Numbered from the stretch's first letter, positions 25,948-38,226 are shown. The stretch is DNA of 41,876 nucleotides from Bacteriovorax stolpii (GCA_945860415.1 CAMAQA010000019.1:1-41876), one strand, 5' to 3'. The notes: a model not told the origin generated them from the sequence alone. Numbers and translations are program-made.

Positions 25948-27033
25948 TCATTTTCCGGATTTGCGTTTCTGGTCGTTCACGGCCTCGATCGACTTGAGCG
26001 CCCTCTGGATCCTGGCAGACAGCAGGAAGTGATCGCTTCGCATGGAGCTGAGCACCTCATCTGCTGATTTTGCCGTGACATTCGAGGCGTAGCCCAGCTT
26101 GACGAGCTCCGCAAAATCATCGAGTCGAAACGGCGCGCGTCCGCCTTCCGGAGTTTCGAGCTTCAGCACCTCGGCCACATTCACGAGCGAGATTCCTTCG
26201 GCGTCCTTCGCGTATCTCGAGAGATGCTTCGAAATCAGGCTCATGATCACGAAGCCCCGGTTGGAGATGTCGTGGCGCTTCGAGGGCTCGGTCAGGTTTT
26301 CTTCGTTCATGTAGTGGATCAGCTTTTCGAGGAACTCGATGTCCAGCAGGACGATCGCGCCGCTCGTGTCGTCGGTCTTCATGAAGCCCGCCACCGTGAA
26401 GGCATCGAGGACGCTCGTCATCTTGGAGGAGGGCACCTGGAGGATCTGGTTCGAGTAGCGCTGCAGGAGTCCTGCCGGCACCTCCGTTCCAGTCCGGTCA
26501 CCGAGCTGCACGGACTTGCCCCACCGATTGGCCACGAGCAGGATGGCCGTCGACACCTTCATCACATCCGGTGCGGAAAGGTACACGTTCTGTGCGACCC
26601 GCTTTCCTTCCTTCTCGTTGTAGACGAACTCCGTGCTCGAGCTCTCGAGCTGGCGGATCTTCGTGCTGGCCGCGCGAAGCCGGGTGACCAGGGTTCGCAG
26701 CAGGATTTTCAGCCATTCCGGAATCTTGTCGAGCACCTGCTGGAAGGCAGGGCCGGAAATCTCGACGAGCTCGCAGTCGCTCAGGGCCTCGCCCGATGCA
26801 GACCGTGGATTGCCGTCGAGGAAGGCCAGCTCGCCGATGATCTGCCCAGCGCGAATGCTCTCGATCTCGATGTCCGCCTCGCCCTTCTTCTTGAATACGC
26901 GGATCGTGCCCTGGCGGATCAGGTACATGGCACCTGCGTTTTCGCCTTCGCGGAACAGCATCTGTCCCTTCTTGATCCGGATCGATGGCACTGCTGTCGA
27001 AGCGGGTGGCGGTGATTTGGCTGCTTCACTCAT
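25948..27033 (-). CDS. Cyclic-nucleotide-binding-domain protein
   Basis: The 361-residue protein has an N-terminal cNMP-binding fold at about 17-115 with the phosphate-binding cassette GELAFLDGNPRSAS (67-80; Glu68 and Arg77 kept), so it can probably bind cAMP or cGMP. The C-terminal 240 residues show no HTH and no family I recognise. It follows the CHASE2 adenylate cyclase after 23 bases on the same strand, which makes it the likely effector of that enzyme. It has no signal peptide or membrane segment. Confidence 0.9.
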   Translation of the reverse strand: MSEAAKSPPPASTAVPSIRIKKGQMLFREGENAGAMYLIRQGTIRVFKKKGEADIEIESIRAGQIIGELAFLDGNPRSASGEALSDCELVEISGPAFQQVLDKIPEWLKILLRTLVTRLRAASTKIRQLESSSTEFVYNEKEGKRVAQNVYLSAPDVMKVSTAILLVANRWGKSVQLGDRTGTEVPAGLLQRYSNQILQVPSSKMTSVLDAFTVAGFMKTDDTSGAIVLLDIEFLEKLIHYMNEENLTEPSKRHDISNRGFVIMSLISKHLSRYAKDAEGISLVNVAEVLKLETPEGGRAPFRLDDFAELVKLGYASNVTAKSADEVLSSMRSDHFLLSARIQRALKSIEAVNDQKRKSGK

Positions 27034-27056
27034 GGTCCGTCCTCATTTCGTGGTCA

Positions 27057-29447
27057 TCATTTTGTATTCATCTTCCAGCTTCCGTCCCATCCCTCTTCGG
27101 GAGGACTCGAGCGGAAGTAGTCACAGCGTTCGATGTACATGCGGCAGGGGCCGTCTTCCTGGGCTTCGCCGCGAAGTTTCTCTTCGGCCTTTTTGAACAG
27201 CTCGGTTGCCTCGTCCCAGCGCTGTCGCGAATAGAGCGTTCGAGCATCCTCAAAGAGGCGGAGACCTTCAGTATCTGGATCCGACTCAAAGACCTGCACG
27301 AGCTCGACCGCCTCGTTCTTTCCTTTCACCTTCACGAAATCCAGGGTGCGGTGCGGAGGCAGCGGCTTGCCGCATTTCGCGATGTCCTCCAGCGTGAAGC
27401 GCGTCGTGAGGATGCTGGCTCGGTACTCCTTCGTGAGGCCTTCGATGCGAGAAGCGAGGTTCACGTGGTCGCCGATGACGGTGTATTCGAAGATTCGCTC
27501 CGAACCCATGTTACCGACGTTCACCGCGCCTGAGTTGATGCCGATGCCGATGTCCACGTGCACGCCGTACTGCTCCAGGAAGCGGGCCCGGTTCTCGCCG
27601 AGCTTTCTCATCATGATTCGGGCCGCGTTGCAGGAGTTGTAGGCATGATCGGCCTGGTCGAGGGGTGCTCCCCAGAACGCCATGACGGCGTCGCCGATGT
27701 ACTTGTCGAGGGTTCCGTTGGTGTCGAAGACCACGTCGGTCATGATGCCGAGATAATCGTTCAGGAACGTGGCGAGCTGCTTCGGCGGCATCTTCTCGGA
27801 CATGGTCGTGAAGCCCCGGATGTCGGAAAAGAGGATCGAGAGTTCACGCCGCTCGCCGCCCACGGAGAGCTTCGTCGGATCCTTCAGGATCGAGTCCACG
27901 ATCGCCGGGGCCACGTACTTCGAGAACGCCCCCTTGATGAATTTCTTGTTTCGTTCCTCGAGGACATACTTCGCGGCGGTCGTGAGCACGAATATCATGC
28001 CGAGCTCGGCATAGAGGAAGGAGAAGTCCCAGTGGATGTTCTTGGAGAAAAGCATCTGGAAATCGATGAATCCGAGGCCCGAAAACACGATCGCTCCGAG
28101 CAGGAGCGCCGGAATCGACTCCAGCCTCTCGGTGGCGATGGCAAACGCGATGCCCATCACGAGCATCGTCACGAGCATGATCACGGCGTAGGTTTCATGC
28201 CGGATTCCACCGATCGAGAGGAAATCATTTGAGAGCAGGTTGTCGAGGATCGTGGCGTGGCCCTCGGTGCCGGGCACGTTGGAATCAAGCGGAAACGCAC
28301 GCATGTCGAAGACGCCCAGGGCGCTGACGCCGACGAGGACGTAGGCATCCTTGAACACATCGCGGAGCGATTCAGAGGCGGGGCCGCGGAATGTTTCGGT
28401 CTGGACGGATTGATCGGGCGACTGTGCATTCAGTACTTCTGAAATGCTGACGTACTTGAAGGTGCGCCGGGGTCCACGGAAATTGATCAGCGTGCCCGCG
28501 AGTGGAGTGACGGGAAGCCGAGTGCCGGATTTCTGGAGCTGGATCGAGGCGATCTTGCTGCCCGGCGCTGTCCGCACTTCGAGGGTTTCATCGAGGCCTG
28601 CCCGCGCCATTTCGAGAGGCAGCGAGGGATAAAGCCGGCCCTCGAAGGCCTTGAGCAGGATGGCCTTGCGAATCACGGCATCCGGATCCGGATGCGCGTC
28701 GAAGAGTCCGGCACTTCGCGCGACGAACTGGAATTCTCCGTAGTTGGTGATCGGCATCACGCCGGTCAGCAGGGGCGTCTTTTTCCAGTCGACTCGAGGG
28801 CCCTGGAGCCACTCCTCGGGGATCGCGAAATTCGCCAGTCCAGTGAGCCGGCCGCCGTCCTTCTCGAGTTCGGCAAGCTGTTCCACTCGCGCGGGATCCT
28901 CGAGCTGGCAACGTTCCACGGTGTCGATTCCGGGCTGGCAGGCGCCCTCGAGCGCCCAGCCGAGCACGACCTTGGTGCTGGCTCCGAGGCTCTGGGCCAG
29001 CGAGTTCGTGAACTGGCCGTCTCCGTTGTACTTCTCGTCATGGAGCTTGCGCGCCCGGGCGTCGTTCAGTTCAGAGAGAAAATCCGAGCTCACGATCTGA
29101 TCGCGCTCGGAGAACACGATATCGAAGCCCACCACCTTGGGCTGCAGCGCCACCAGATTGTCGATCAGATGCGCCATTCGGTCTCGGTGCCACGGCCAGC
29201 GTCCGAATTCCGCGAGGGATGGACTGTCGACCTCGACGATGACGATCTTGTTCTTTGGCTGCTGGGCGCCTCGGTAATGGAATTTCCAGTCAAGGAAGAT
29301 GCTCGAATAACGTCTCAGGTGCTGGAATACCCGCTCACGCAGGAAGGGACTGGAAAGATCGCCCTCCGTGCCCTGCTGCGTGATCCAGAACGCGGCAGCC
29401 AGGGCGAAGACGATCGGAATTTGAAAAAGCCAGACGCGGTTTTTCAT
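27057..29447 (-). CDS. CHASE2-domain adenylate/guanylate cyclase
   Basis: The 796-residue protein has an N-terminal membrane anchor (8-24), a periplasmic CHASE2 sensor at about 30-410, three transmembrane helices (about 420-437, 445-462, 477-494), and a class III cyclase domain at 533-715. The metal Asp542 (FSDIRGFT) and Asp586 (DKYIGD), Lys582 for base choice, and GDHVNLASR with Asn663 and Arg667 are present, so it should be active and adenine-specific. A TPR-like tail of about 70 residues follows. ATG 29447 is the natural start at MKNRVW. It is followed by the cyclic-nucleotide-binding gene, and divergent from the receiver gene by 46 bases. Confidence 0.93.
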   Translation of the reverse strand: MKNRVWLFQIPIVFALAAAFWITQQGTEGDLSSPFLRERVFQHLRRYSSIFLDWKFHYRGAQQPKNKIVIVEVDSPSLAEFGRWPWHRDRMAHLIDNLVALQPKVVGFDIVFSERDQIVSSDFLSELNDARARKLHDEKYNGDGQFTNSLAQSLGASTKVVLGWALEGACQPGIDTVERCQLEDPARVEQLAELEKDGGRLTGLANFAIPEEWLQGPRVDWKKTPLLTGVMPITNYGEFQFVARSAGLFDAHPDPDAVIRKAILLKAFEGRLYPSLPLEMARAGLDETLEVRTAPGSKIASIQLQKSGTRLPVTPLAGTLINFRGPRRTFKYVSISEVLNAQSPDQSVQTETFRGPASESLRDVFKDAYVLVGVSALGVFDMRAFPLDSNVPGTEGHATILDNLLSNDFLSIGGIRHETYAVIMLVTMLVMGIAFAIATERLESIPALLLGAIVFSGLGFIDFQMLFSKNIHWDFSFLYAELGMIFVLTTAAKYVLEERNKKFIKGAFSKYVAPAIVDSILKDPTKLSVGGERRELSILFSDIRGFTTMSEKMPPKQLATFLNDYLGIMTDVVFDTNGTLDKYIGDAVMAFWGAPLDQADHAYNSCNAARIMMRKLGENRARFLEQYGVHVDIGIGINSGAVNVGNMGSERIFEYTVIGDHVNLASRIEGLTKEYRASILTTRFTLEDIAKCGKPLPPHRTLDFVKVKGKNEAVELVQVFESDPDTEGLRLFEDARTLYSRQRWDEATELFKKAEEKLRGEAQEDGPCRMYIERCDYFRSSPPEEGWDGSWKMNTK

Positions 29448-29493
29448 TTTGAGAGCTCTCTTCTGGTCGTATCGGCTGGAAGCGGGGTAAACT

Positions 29494-29904
29494 TTGAGGG
29501 TGAAGACCGAGACCTGCCGAGTGCTGATCGTCGATGACATGCCTGCCGTCCGGGCCATTGTCCGCGACATGCTCATGGAGCTGGGGTTCCGGCACTTCCA
29601 GGAAGCGGACGATGGAGAATCCGCCTGGCGCGTCCTGCAGGACACGGCTGAAAAGGAGCATCTTCGTCCGCATCTGGTCGTCTCCGACTGGCTGATGCCC
29701 GGAATGGATGGGCTGGAGCTCGTCTCGAGCGTCAGAAAGCTGCCGGCGACTCAGGGCCTGCCTTTCCTGATGATCACCTCGCAAAGCGACCGCGAGCACT
29801 GGCTGCGGGCCGAAGAGGCGGGAGTTTCCGGATTTGTCGTGAAGCCGTTTGACCCCCAGCAGTTGAAGGAGCAGTTGCTGCGCGTCCTGTCTTCCTCGAT
29901 TTAG
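29494..29904 (+). CDS. CheY-like single-domain response regulator
   Basis: The 136-residue receiver keeps all marks: Asp14-Asp15, phospho-acceptor Asp65 (VSDWLMPGMDG), Thr95 and Lys117 (VKPFD). It has no output domain, so it acts by protein contact. The start is TTG 29494, with GGGG about 7 bases upstream; GTG 29500 would shorten it by two residues. The stop overlaps the end of the small minus-strand gene by 4 bases. The histidine kinase at 30253 is a possible partner but not in an operon with it. Confidence 0.9.
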   Translation: MRVKTETCRVLIVDDMPAVRAIVRDMLMELGFRHFQEADDGESAWRVLQDTAEKEHLRPHLVVSDWLMPGMDGLELVSSVRKLPATQGLPFLMITSQSDREHWLRAEEAGVSGFVVKPFDPQQLKEQLLRVLSSSI

Positions 29905-30167
29905 CGATCGCGCCTGGAGCCGGCAATGCCGCGAGCGGCCGGTCTTTCTCTCAGTTCCTCTTTCGTTGCCTCTCGAAAGAGCGACACTCGACCGCTGCGC
30001 TCATTCGAGTGAGGAGGAGTGGTCCTACCGATCAGCGGAACATGGATGAACCAGCTTCCGACGATCAGCAGGAGCAGGCTCCAGAAGCCCAGCCAGAACC
30101 CGGTCAGGAGCGGACTGCTTTCGTCTTCGCTCGCGGGAGTGGCCTGATCTTTTCTGCCGGATTCCAT
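29901..30167 (-). CDS. Small single-pass membrane protein, unknown
   Basis: The 88-residue product has an acidic, Ser-rich N-terminus, one strong hydrophobic helix (GFWLGFWSLLLLIVGSWF at 23-40), and a basic C-terminus. ATG 30167 is preceded by AGGGGGGT, a strong but close ribosome-binding site, which argues for a real gene. No family recognised. It is convergent with the receiver gene and divergent from the kinase gene. Confidence 0.5.
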   Translation of the reverse strand: MESGRKDQATPASEDESSPLLTGFWLGFWSLLLLIVGSWFIHVPLIGRTTPPHSNERSGRVSLFREATKEELRERPAARGIAGSRRDR

Positions 30168-30252
30168 ACCCCCCTGTCGGATTTATGGCGGTAATTCTTG
30201 AGTTGAAAAATCAGGAAATGGTGACGGCCCAAAGCTCGCTAAGAGAGATGTC

Positions 30253-31476
30253 GTGGCCACGACGACGACATTGTCTCCCGGGTTTCCTTCGCTCGTCAGC
30301 CGGGCAGCCGACGATACTGCCTCGCTGTTTCGTGGTGTTCGCGACTGGCCGCGGACCGATCGAGAGATTGAGGAATTCATCTGCCGTCCGCTCCAGCTTC
30401 TCACTTCTGCCGACTGGGCGGGGGGGTTGCTACACCCTTTTTCTCGTCAGGGCTGGCCGGTGCACCTGCCGGAGGGCCTCGAGCCGCTCCTCACTGCTCT
30501 GTCGCTTCGCACGACGATCAGCCGGGTGGAGGCTCCTCGAACGCGCCAGGTCTGGAGCGAATCGCACCTCCTGCTCTGGGTTCCCCTCCATTCCGAGGTG
30601 ATGAACGGCAGGTCGAACCTCGGCTGGCTCGCGCTCGCCTTTCCTCGTTCGAAGATTCCCGCCGAGCAGGACTGGATGACGAGCCAGGAGATCCTGCTCG
30701 AGGGGCTTGCGCTCCACCTCGATCATCTTTTTTTGGAAACCGAGCTTCGACAGCAGGTCAAGGTTCGAGAGCAGTTCTTATCCATTGCCAGCCACGAGCT
30801 GAAGACTCCGCTCACGTCGATCTATGGCATCCTCCAGCTCCAGGAGCGCATGATGAAGTCGATGAGCTGGCCCATCGAGATGAGAGTGGACCAGGAGCGG
30901 CATCTTTCATTCCTGCGGCTGGTGCTTCGGCAGACTGAGCGGATGACGGAGCTGATCGATGGACTCCTGGACGTTTCACGTATCCAGGCGGGACGCTTTG
31001 CCGTCGAGCCGATGATCTCGGAAGTCGGAAAGACCGTCGAAGAAGTGGTGAGCGGACGCCTCGGACTCCTGGCGCGTGAGGCGGGAGTGCAGGTTCTCGT
31101 GGATGCTCAAGAGTCGCTGACGGCCTGGGTGGATCCGGTGAGATTCGAAGAGGTGGTCAGCAACCTCACGATGAACGCGCTGCGAATGTCGCCGGAGGGC
31201 GGAGTGATCTGGGTGCGTCTTCGGCAGGAAGGCAATGACATGGTATTGAACGTCCGCGACCAGGGAGCGGTGATCCCACCTGAAGATCGCGAACGTGTCT
31301 TTGAACCCTTCGAGCGTGCGCGCGCCGTGGCACGGATGGGGGGGCTGGGTCTCGGCTTGTTCATCTCGCGGCAGATCGCGCGCCTTCATGGCGGCGATGT
31401 CGTCCTGCTGCCTTCCGTGGGTGCGCGAGGCAATGTCTTCGAAGCGCGCTTTCCAGTCCGGAAGCCCTTGGTCTAA
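30253..31476 (+). CDS. Soluble sensor histidine kinase
   Basis: The 407-residue kinase has no membrane segment. Residues 20-165 look GAF-like, then HisKA with SIASHELKTPLTSIYG (His181) and the HATPase domain with N-box NLTMNAL (Asn304/308) and G2 GLGLGL (364-369). The G1 box reads DQGAVIPPED (336-345), so the second Gly of the usual DxGxGI is Val, which may weaken ATP binding. GTG 30253 is the start, with AGAGAGA upstream. No cognate response regulator is directly beside it; the CheY-like gene 350 bases upstream is the nearest. Confidence 0.92.
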   Translation: MATTTTLSPGFPSLVSRAADDTASLFRGVRDWPRTDREIEEFICRPLQLLTSADWAGGLLHPFSRQGWPVHLPEGLEPLLTALSLRTTISRVEAPRTRQVWSESHLLLWVPLHSEVMNGRSNLGWLALAFPRSKIPAEQDWMTSQEILLEGLALHLDHLFLETELRQQVKVREQFLSIASHELKTPLTSIYGILQLQERMMKSMSWPIEMRVDQERHLSFLRLVLRQTERMTELIDGLLDVSRIQAGRFAVEPMISEVGKTVEEVVSGRLGLLAREAGVQVLVDAQESLTAWVDPVRFEEVVSNLTMNALRMSPEGGVIWVRLRQEGNDMVLNVRDQGAVIPPEDRERVFEPFERARAVARMGGLGLGLFISRQIARLHGGDVVLLPSVGARGNVFEARFPVRKPLV

Positions 31477-31483
31477 CTCTCAA

Positions 31484-31521
31484 GGTCGGGCCCACCTTTT
31501 GGTTCAGGACTGCGTCATTTT
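31484..31521 (+). repeat. Dispersed intergenic element, copy B
   Basis: GGTCGGGCCCACCTTTTGGT (31484-31503), 8-base spacer, GCGTCATTTT (31512-31521). It starts 7 bases after the kinase stop and runs into the 3' end of the TerC gene, supplying its last codons (MTQS and stop). It fills most of the 27-base gap between the two convergent genes. Confidence 0.85.
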
Positions 31522-32202
31522 CTTGCGCGAACCGGTCAGGCCCACCGAGATGAAGCCCAGCATGAGGCTCCAGAAGATCCAGGCGGCGGGGCTCGAGGCC
31601 GAGTGGAAGTCCACTCCTGGAAGGTGCGCGGCATCGACGATGAGCTTCGAGCCGATCAATGTGACGAGCAGGTAGGCGGTGACCTCCATGCGCGGAAAAC
31701 GATCGATCAGCACGATGAACACGTTCGCTGCAAAGCGCATCAGGATCACGCCCATCAGTCCGCCGGTGAAAACGACCCAGAATTTCTTCGAGAGTGCGAC
31801 TGCTGCAAGGATCGAATCGACGGCAAAGGCGATGTCGGTGAGCTCGATCACGAGAACCGTCTTCCAGAAGCTGGCGTACTTCTTCGGCTTCTTTTCCGTT
31901 CCCTCAGTCTCCGCTTTTTTGGCGGCGCGCTGATCCCAGAAGTGCTTGAGGCCGACATACAGGAGGTAGATACCTCCGACCCACTTCACCCAGGTCCAGC
32001 GCATCAGGTACGAGGTGAGTCCAAGGGCGATGAGGCGGAAGCCGACGGCACCGATCAAGCCATAAGTCAGCGCCTTCTTTTGCTGCTCTTTCGGCAGCGG
32101 CTTGGCGAGAAGCGCGAGGACAAGAGCGTTATCAATGGAAAGAATGCCTTCAAGGAAGGCCAGTAGACCGATGACTGCGAAATCCTGCGAGGTGAACGGC
32201 AT
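31504..32202 (-). CDS. TerC-family integral membrane protein
   Basis: The 232-residue protein has six to seven transmembrane helices with the TerC acidic motifs LEGILSIDNALV near residues 14-25 and ELTDIAFAVDSILAA in the middle, which resemble metal-coordinating Asp residues of Mn/tellurite-type exporters. It probably moves divalent metal ions across the inner membrane. ATG 32202 is chosen; the longer frame to 32277 runs into tRNA-Lys. The last residues are encoded inside the repeat element copy B. There is no clear ribosome-binding site. Confidence 0.9.
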   Translation of the reverse strand: MPFTSQDFAVIGLLAFLEGILSIDNALVLALLAKPLPKEQQKKALTYGLIGAVGFRLIALGLTSYLMRWTWVKWVGGIYLLYVGLKHFWDQRAAKKAETEGTEKKPKKYASFWKTVLVIELTDIAFAVDSILAAVALSKKFWVVFTGGLMGVILMRFAANVFIVLIDRFPRMEVTAYLLVTLIGSKLIVDAAHLPGVDFHSASSPAAWIFWSLMLGFISVGLTGSRKKMTQS

Positions 32203-32266
32203 AGGAAAACGATTTAAACCGACTGAAGCAAGTTGGGAAGGCCCTTGGAGGGGGCGAGGGGAAGAG

Positions 32267-32342
32267 TGGTGAGTCATGATGGATTCGAACCATCGACCCT
32301 CACATTAAAAGTGTGATGCTCTACCGACTGAGCTAATGACTC
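32267..32342 (-). tRNA. tRNA-Lys (anticodon TTT), CCA encoded
   Basis: The 76-base cloverleaf on the minus strand has GAGTCAT/ATGACTC as acceptor stem, GCTC..GAGC D-arm, the anticodon loop CTTTTAA (anticodon TTT), the T-arm GATGG-TTCGAAT-CCATC, discriminator A and an encoded CCA at 32269-32267. All stems pair. It lies between the TerC gene and purA on the same strand. Confidence 0.97.
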
Positions 32343-32384
32343 ACGCTTCCCTGTGGAAATTTGGTGTGTACCAAACCCCCGGTG

Positions 32385-35904
<3,520 letters not shown>

Positions 35905-36031
35905 GGCGGGGGGACTACTAAATATGACTAAATCAGTCAATCATTAGAAGGGGTGGGGTCGTTTTGCGTCCAAGGTGCTTTCGGGGGCCTCGATTCGTCG
36001 TTGGGAATTGCTAAGTAATTGAAACTACGAA

Positions 36032-36067
36032 GGTTAAATAACCTGATGCAGCTGCCGGCCGGAGCTG
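36032..36067 (+). promoter_or_regulatory. Two dyad sequences in the upstream region of the His/Cys-rich protein
   Basis: GGTTA-AA-TAACC (36032-36043) is a short dyad and CAGCTGCC-GGCC-GGAGCTG (36049-36067) can fold into a 7-bp stem with one bulged G. They sit 44-79 bases before the ATG at 36111, so they could be an operator and a leader hairpin. The rest of the 35905-36110 gap is AT-rich with no clear -35/-10 pair. Confidence 0.3.
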
Positions 36068-36110
36068 TTAGATGGGCTTCAATCGCTCACAGATCATGAA
36101 GGAGAAGCTC

Positions 36111-36551
36111 ATGAGAAAACTGATCATTGCATTGCTCGCATTCAGCTCGCTTTCGAGCACCATCGCTCTCGCTCACCGCGAATGCTACACGGAGTGCTGG
36201 TACGATCGCTGGGGTTCTCGCCGCTGCGAAACCCGCTGCCACAGCCACCATCATCCCGCACCGACGCCGATCGATGACCGAGACCTCGCCATTTCGGCAA
36301 GCCTTCTCGCCATCTCGGTGACGACTCTGGCCATGGATCATCACAAGGAGGTCGTCATGAACGCCGCTGAAGATGCTGCTGCGTACATTGAGGCCGGCCG
36401 CATGACCGGCACGCTCGCTGCGATGGTGCAGCTGGCTCGTGAACAGGCCGCGAAGATCGCCGGAGTCGAGAAGGCTGGTGAGCTCACCGAAGCTGAGCTC
36501 GTGGACGGAATCCTTGCCGCCGCCGAGCAGACGCTCGAAGAGCAGCAGTAA
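36111..36551 (+). CDS. Exported His/Cys-rich protein, unknown
   Basis: The 146-residue protein has a signal peptide (MRKLIIALLAFSSLSSTIALA), then a compact segment with Cys25, 29, 39, 43 and His22, 44, 46-48, which could bind metal or form two disulfides. A helical Ala-rich C-terminus follows. No family recognised. ATG 36111 is chosen over 36072 and 36096 because AAGGAG lies 6 bases upstream and the signal peptide starts there. A strong terminator follows the stop. Confidence 0.75.
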   Translation: MRKLIIALLAFSSLSSTIALAHRECYTECWYDRWGSRRCETRCHSHHHPAPTPIDDRDLAISASLLAISVTTLAMDHHKEVVMNAAEDAAAYIEAGRMTGTLAAMVQLAREQAAKIAGVEKAGELTEAELVDGILAAAEQTLEEQQ

Positions 36552-36573
36552 GTTTTTTGAGTTTTGAAACGAG

Positions 36574-36609
36574 GCGGCGCCCCGGGAAACCGAGGGCGCC
36601 GTTTTTATT
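36574..36609 (+). terminator. Rho-independent terminator
   Basis: CGGCGCCC pairs with GGGCGCCG, with inner CGG-GAAA-CCG tetraloop stem, followed by TTTTTATTT. It lies 23 bases after the stop of the His/Cys-rich protein. Confidence 0.85.
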
Positions 36610-36675
36610 TGCGACCCGGTGCGACGGTGTTTCAGGAGTTGTCGCCGGCTTGGGTTTGGCCATAAACTCGGCGGC

Positions 36676-37758
36676 ATGAAGCGCATCTACAATTTCAACT
36701 CCGGTCCTGCCGTTCTTCCTGTCGAAGTGCTCGAAGAGGCGAGCCGCGGGGTCCTGGAGCTCGGAAAGTCGGGCGTTTCGGTGCTCGAAATCGGCCATCG
36801 TGGCAAGGATTATGAGGCGATCCACACGGAAGCGCGCGAGCGCCTGCTTCGCCTGATGGAGCTTTCTGCGGAAGAGTACGAAGTTTTCTTCCTGGGCGGT
36901 GGAGCGAGCATGCAGTTCGCGATGGTGCCGATGAATTTTCTTCCGGCGAATGGCACAGCCGAGTTTCTGCATACCGGCGAGTGGAGCACGAAGGCCATGG
37001 CCGAGGCCCGAAGGTTCGGGGGTGTTCGCATGGCTGGCGCGTCCGAGGCCACTCGCTTTGACCGCCTTCCTTCGGAGTGGAAGTTCACACGAGGAGCTTC
37101 CTACGCCCACATCACCACGAACAACACGATCGAAGGCACGCAGTGGAAAGCCATTCCTGAGGTACCCGCCGGCGTTCCATTTTTCGCGGACGCATCCTCC
37201 GATATTCTGGGAGTAAAGCGCGATTACTCGAAGTTCGACCTGATCTACGCGGGTGCGCAGAAAAATCTTGGACCTGCTGGCGCGACGGTCGTCGTGCTGC
37301 GCAAGTCGATGCTCGCTCGAGTGCCCTCGACGATTCCGTCGATCTGGAGCTTTGCCACCCACGCCAAGGCCGGCGCGCTCTACAACACGCCGCCCGTTTT
37401 CGCGGTCTATGTGCTGGGGCTGAACTTGAAGTGGCTGGAGTCGGTGGGCGGAGTGTCGGCGATTGTCGAAAAGAACGAGCGCAAGGCGGCGTTGGTTTAT
37501 GAGGCGCTGGATGAGTTTCCGGGAGTCTATGATCCGACCGTGAAGGTGAAGGAAGATCGCTCGACGATGAACATCACCTTCCGACTCCTCGACGCCAATC
37601 GCGAAGCGGATTTCCTGGGCGGATCTCGCGCGCTCGGCATGGATGGACTGCAGGGGCATCGCTCGGTCGGCGGGTTCCGTGCGAGCCTCTACAACGCCTT
37701 TCCGGAAGAGGGCGCGCAGGTACTGGCAGATTATCTCCGGCGATTTGCAGGGCGCTGA
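36676..37758 (+). CDS. serC: Phosphoserine aminotransferase
   Basis: The 360-residue PLP enzyme converts 3-phosphohydroxypyruvate to phosphoserine in serine synthesis and may also serve pyridoxal synthesis. It starts MKRIYNFNSGPAVLP, has IGHRGKDYEAIH and FFLGGGASMQF, TNNTIEGTQW, and the PLP lysine in IYAGAQKNLGPAG. ATG 36676 is the family start. A strong bidirectional terminator follows. Confidence 0.98.
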   Translation: MKRIYNFNSGPAVLPVEVLEEASRGVLELGKSGVSVLEIGHRGKDYEAIHTEARERLLRLMELSAEEYEVFFLGGGASMQFAMVPMNFLPANGTAEFLHTGEWSTKAMAEARRFGGVRMAGASEATRFDRLPSEWKFTRGASYAHITTNNTIEGTQWKAIPEVPAGVPFFADASSDILGVKRDYSKFDLIYAGAQKNLGPAGATVVVLRKSMLARVPSTIPSIWSFATHAKAGALYNTPPVFAVYVLGLNLKWLESVGGVSAIVEKNERKAALVYEALDEFPGVYDPTVKVKEDRSTMNITFRLLDANREADFLGGSRALGMDGLQGHRSVGGFRASLYNAFPEEGAQVLADYLRRFAGR

Positions 37759-37762
37759 AAAT

Positions 37763-37799
37763 CAAAAAGGCCGGGGGTTTCTCCCTCGGCCTTTTCTTC
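37763..37799. terminator. Bidirectional terminator between serC and the Lys/Ala-rich gene
   Basis: AAAAAGGCCG..CGGCCTTTT forms a long stem with a T-run on both strands (a G-rich and a C-rich arm around TTTC). It serves serC and the convergent minus-strand gene ending at 37818. Confidence 0.85.
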
Positions 37800-37817
37800 A
37801 ATTCTGTCTGGCTTGGA

Positions 37818-38222
37818 TCAGCGCTTCGTAGCGACAGGCTTCTTGACGGCCTTCTCGGCCTGCTTCTGCTGCACCATCTGGTTCATGATCGCGAGCGCTT
37901 CATGGCGGAGGTCGTTCTCAAAGATGAAGCGATAGAAGTTCTCCATGTCCGGATGATGGCGGAAGTTCTTGAACGATGCGGACATTTCGCCGGAGCCGGC
38001 GGCAGCCAGTGCGGCTGCGTTTCCGCCGCCACCACCGCCGCTGGAGGCGGCAGCTTCGTCCTCGTCGATGTCCTCGTCGCCCTCTTCACCGGTCTTCGGC
38101 GCTGGTGGGGCTTCTTCTTCGACGGCAGCCTTCGCGGCCTTTGCAGACTTGGCAGGCTTTTCGGCCTTGGGGGCCTTGGCGGGCTTCGATGCCTTTGCGG
38201 GGGCGGCTTTCTTCTTGGTCAT
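37818..38222 (-). CDS. Lys/Ala-rich tailed protein with conserved-looking C-terminus
   Basis: The 134-residue protein starts with a histone-H1-like tail of AKxxK repeats (about residues 3-32), then an acidic stretch (EEGDEDIDEDE), a run of glycines and a C-terminal helix-rich block (SFKNFRHHPDMENFYRFIFENDLRHEA at 82-108) that looks evolutionarily constrained. Tail plus acidic patch fits DNA or RNA contact, but no function is known to me. It has no signal peptide. AGGAG lies 9 bases before ATG 38222. It is 4 bases downstream of the sigma-54 activator and shares its transcript. Confidence 0.78.
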   Translation of the reverse strand: MTKKKAAPAKASKPAKAPKAEKPAKSAKAAKAAVEEEAPPAPKTGEEGDEDIDEDEAAASSGGGGGGNAAALAAAGSGEMSASFKNFRHHPDMENFYRFIFENDLRHEALAIMNQMVQQKQAEKAVKKPVATKR

Positions 38223-38226
38223 AGGT

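Noticed and set aside
31484-31521. Repeat copy B as a rho-independent terminator for the convergent genes
   Set aside because: The GGTCGGGCCCACC palindrome has no loop space and only a short T-run, so a stable hairpin is doubtful; kept as a repeat.
32202-32277. Longer TerC start at 32277
   Set aside because: It would run into the tRNA-Lys 3' half; ATG 32202 begins the family-typical sequence.
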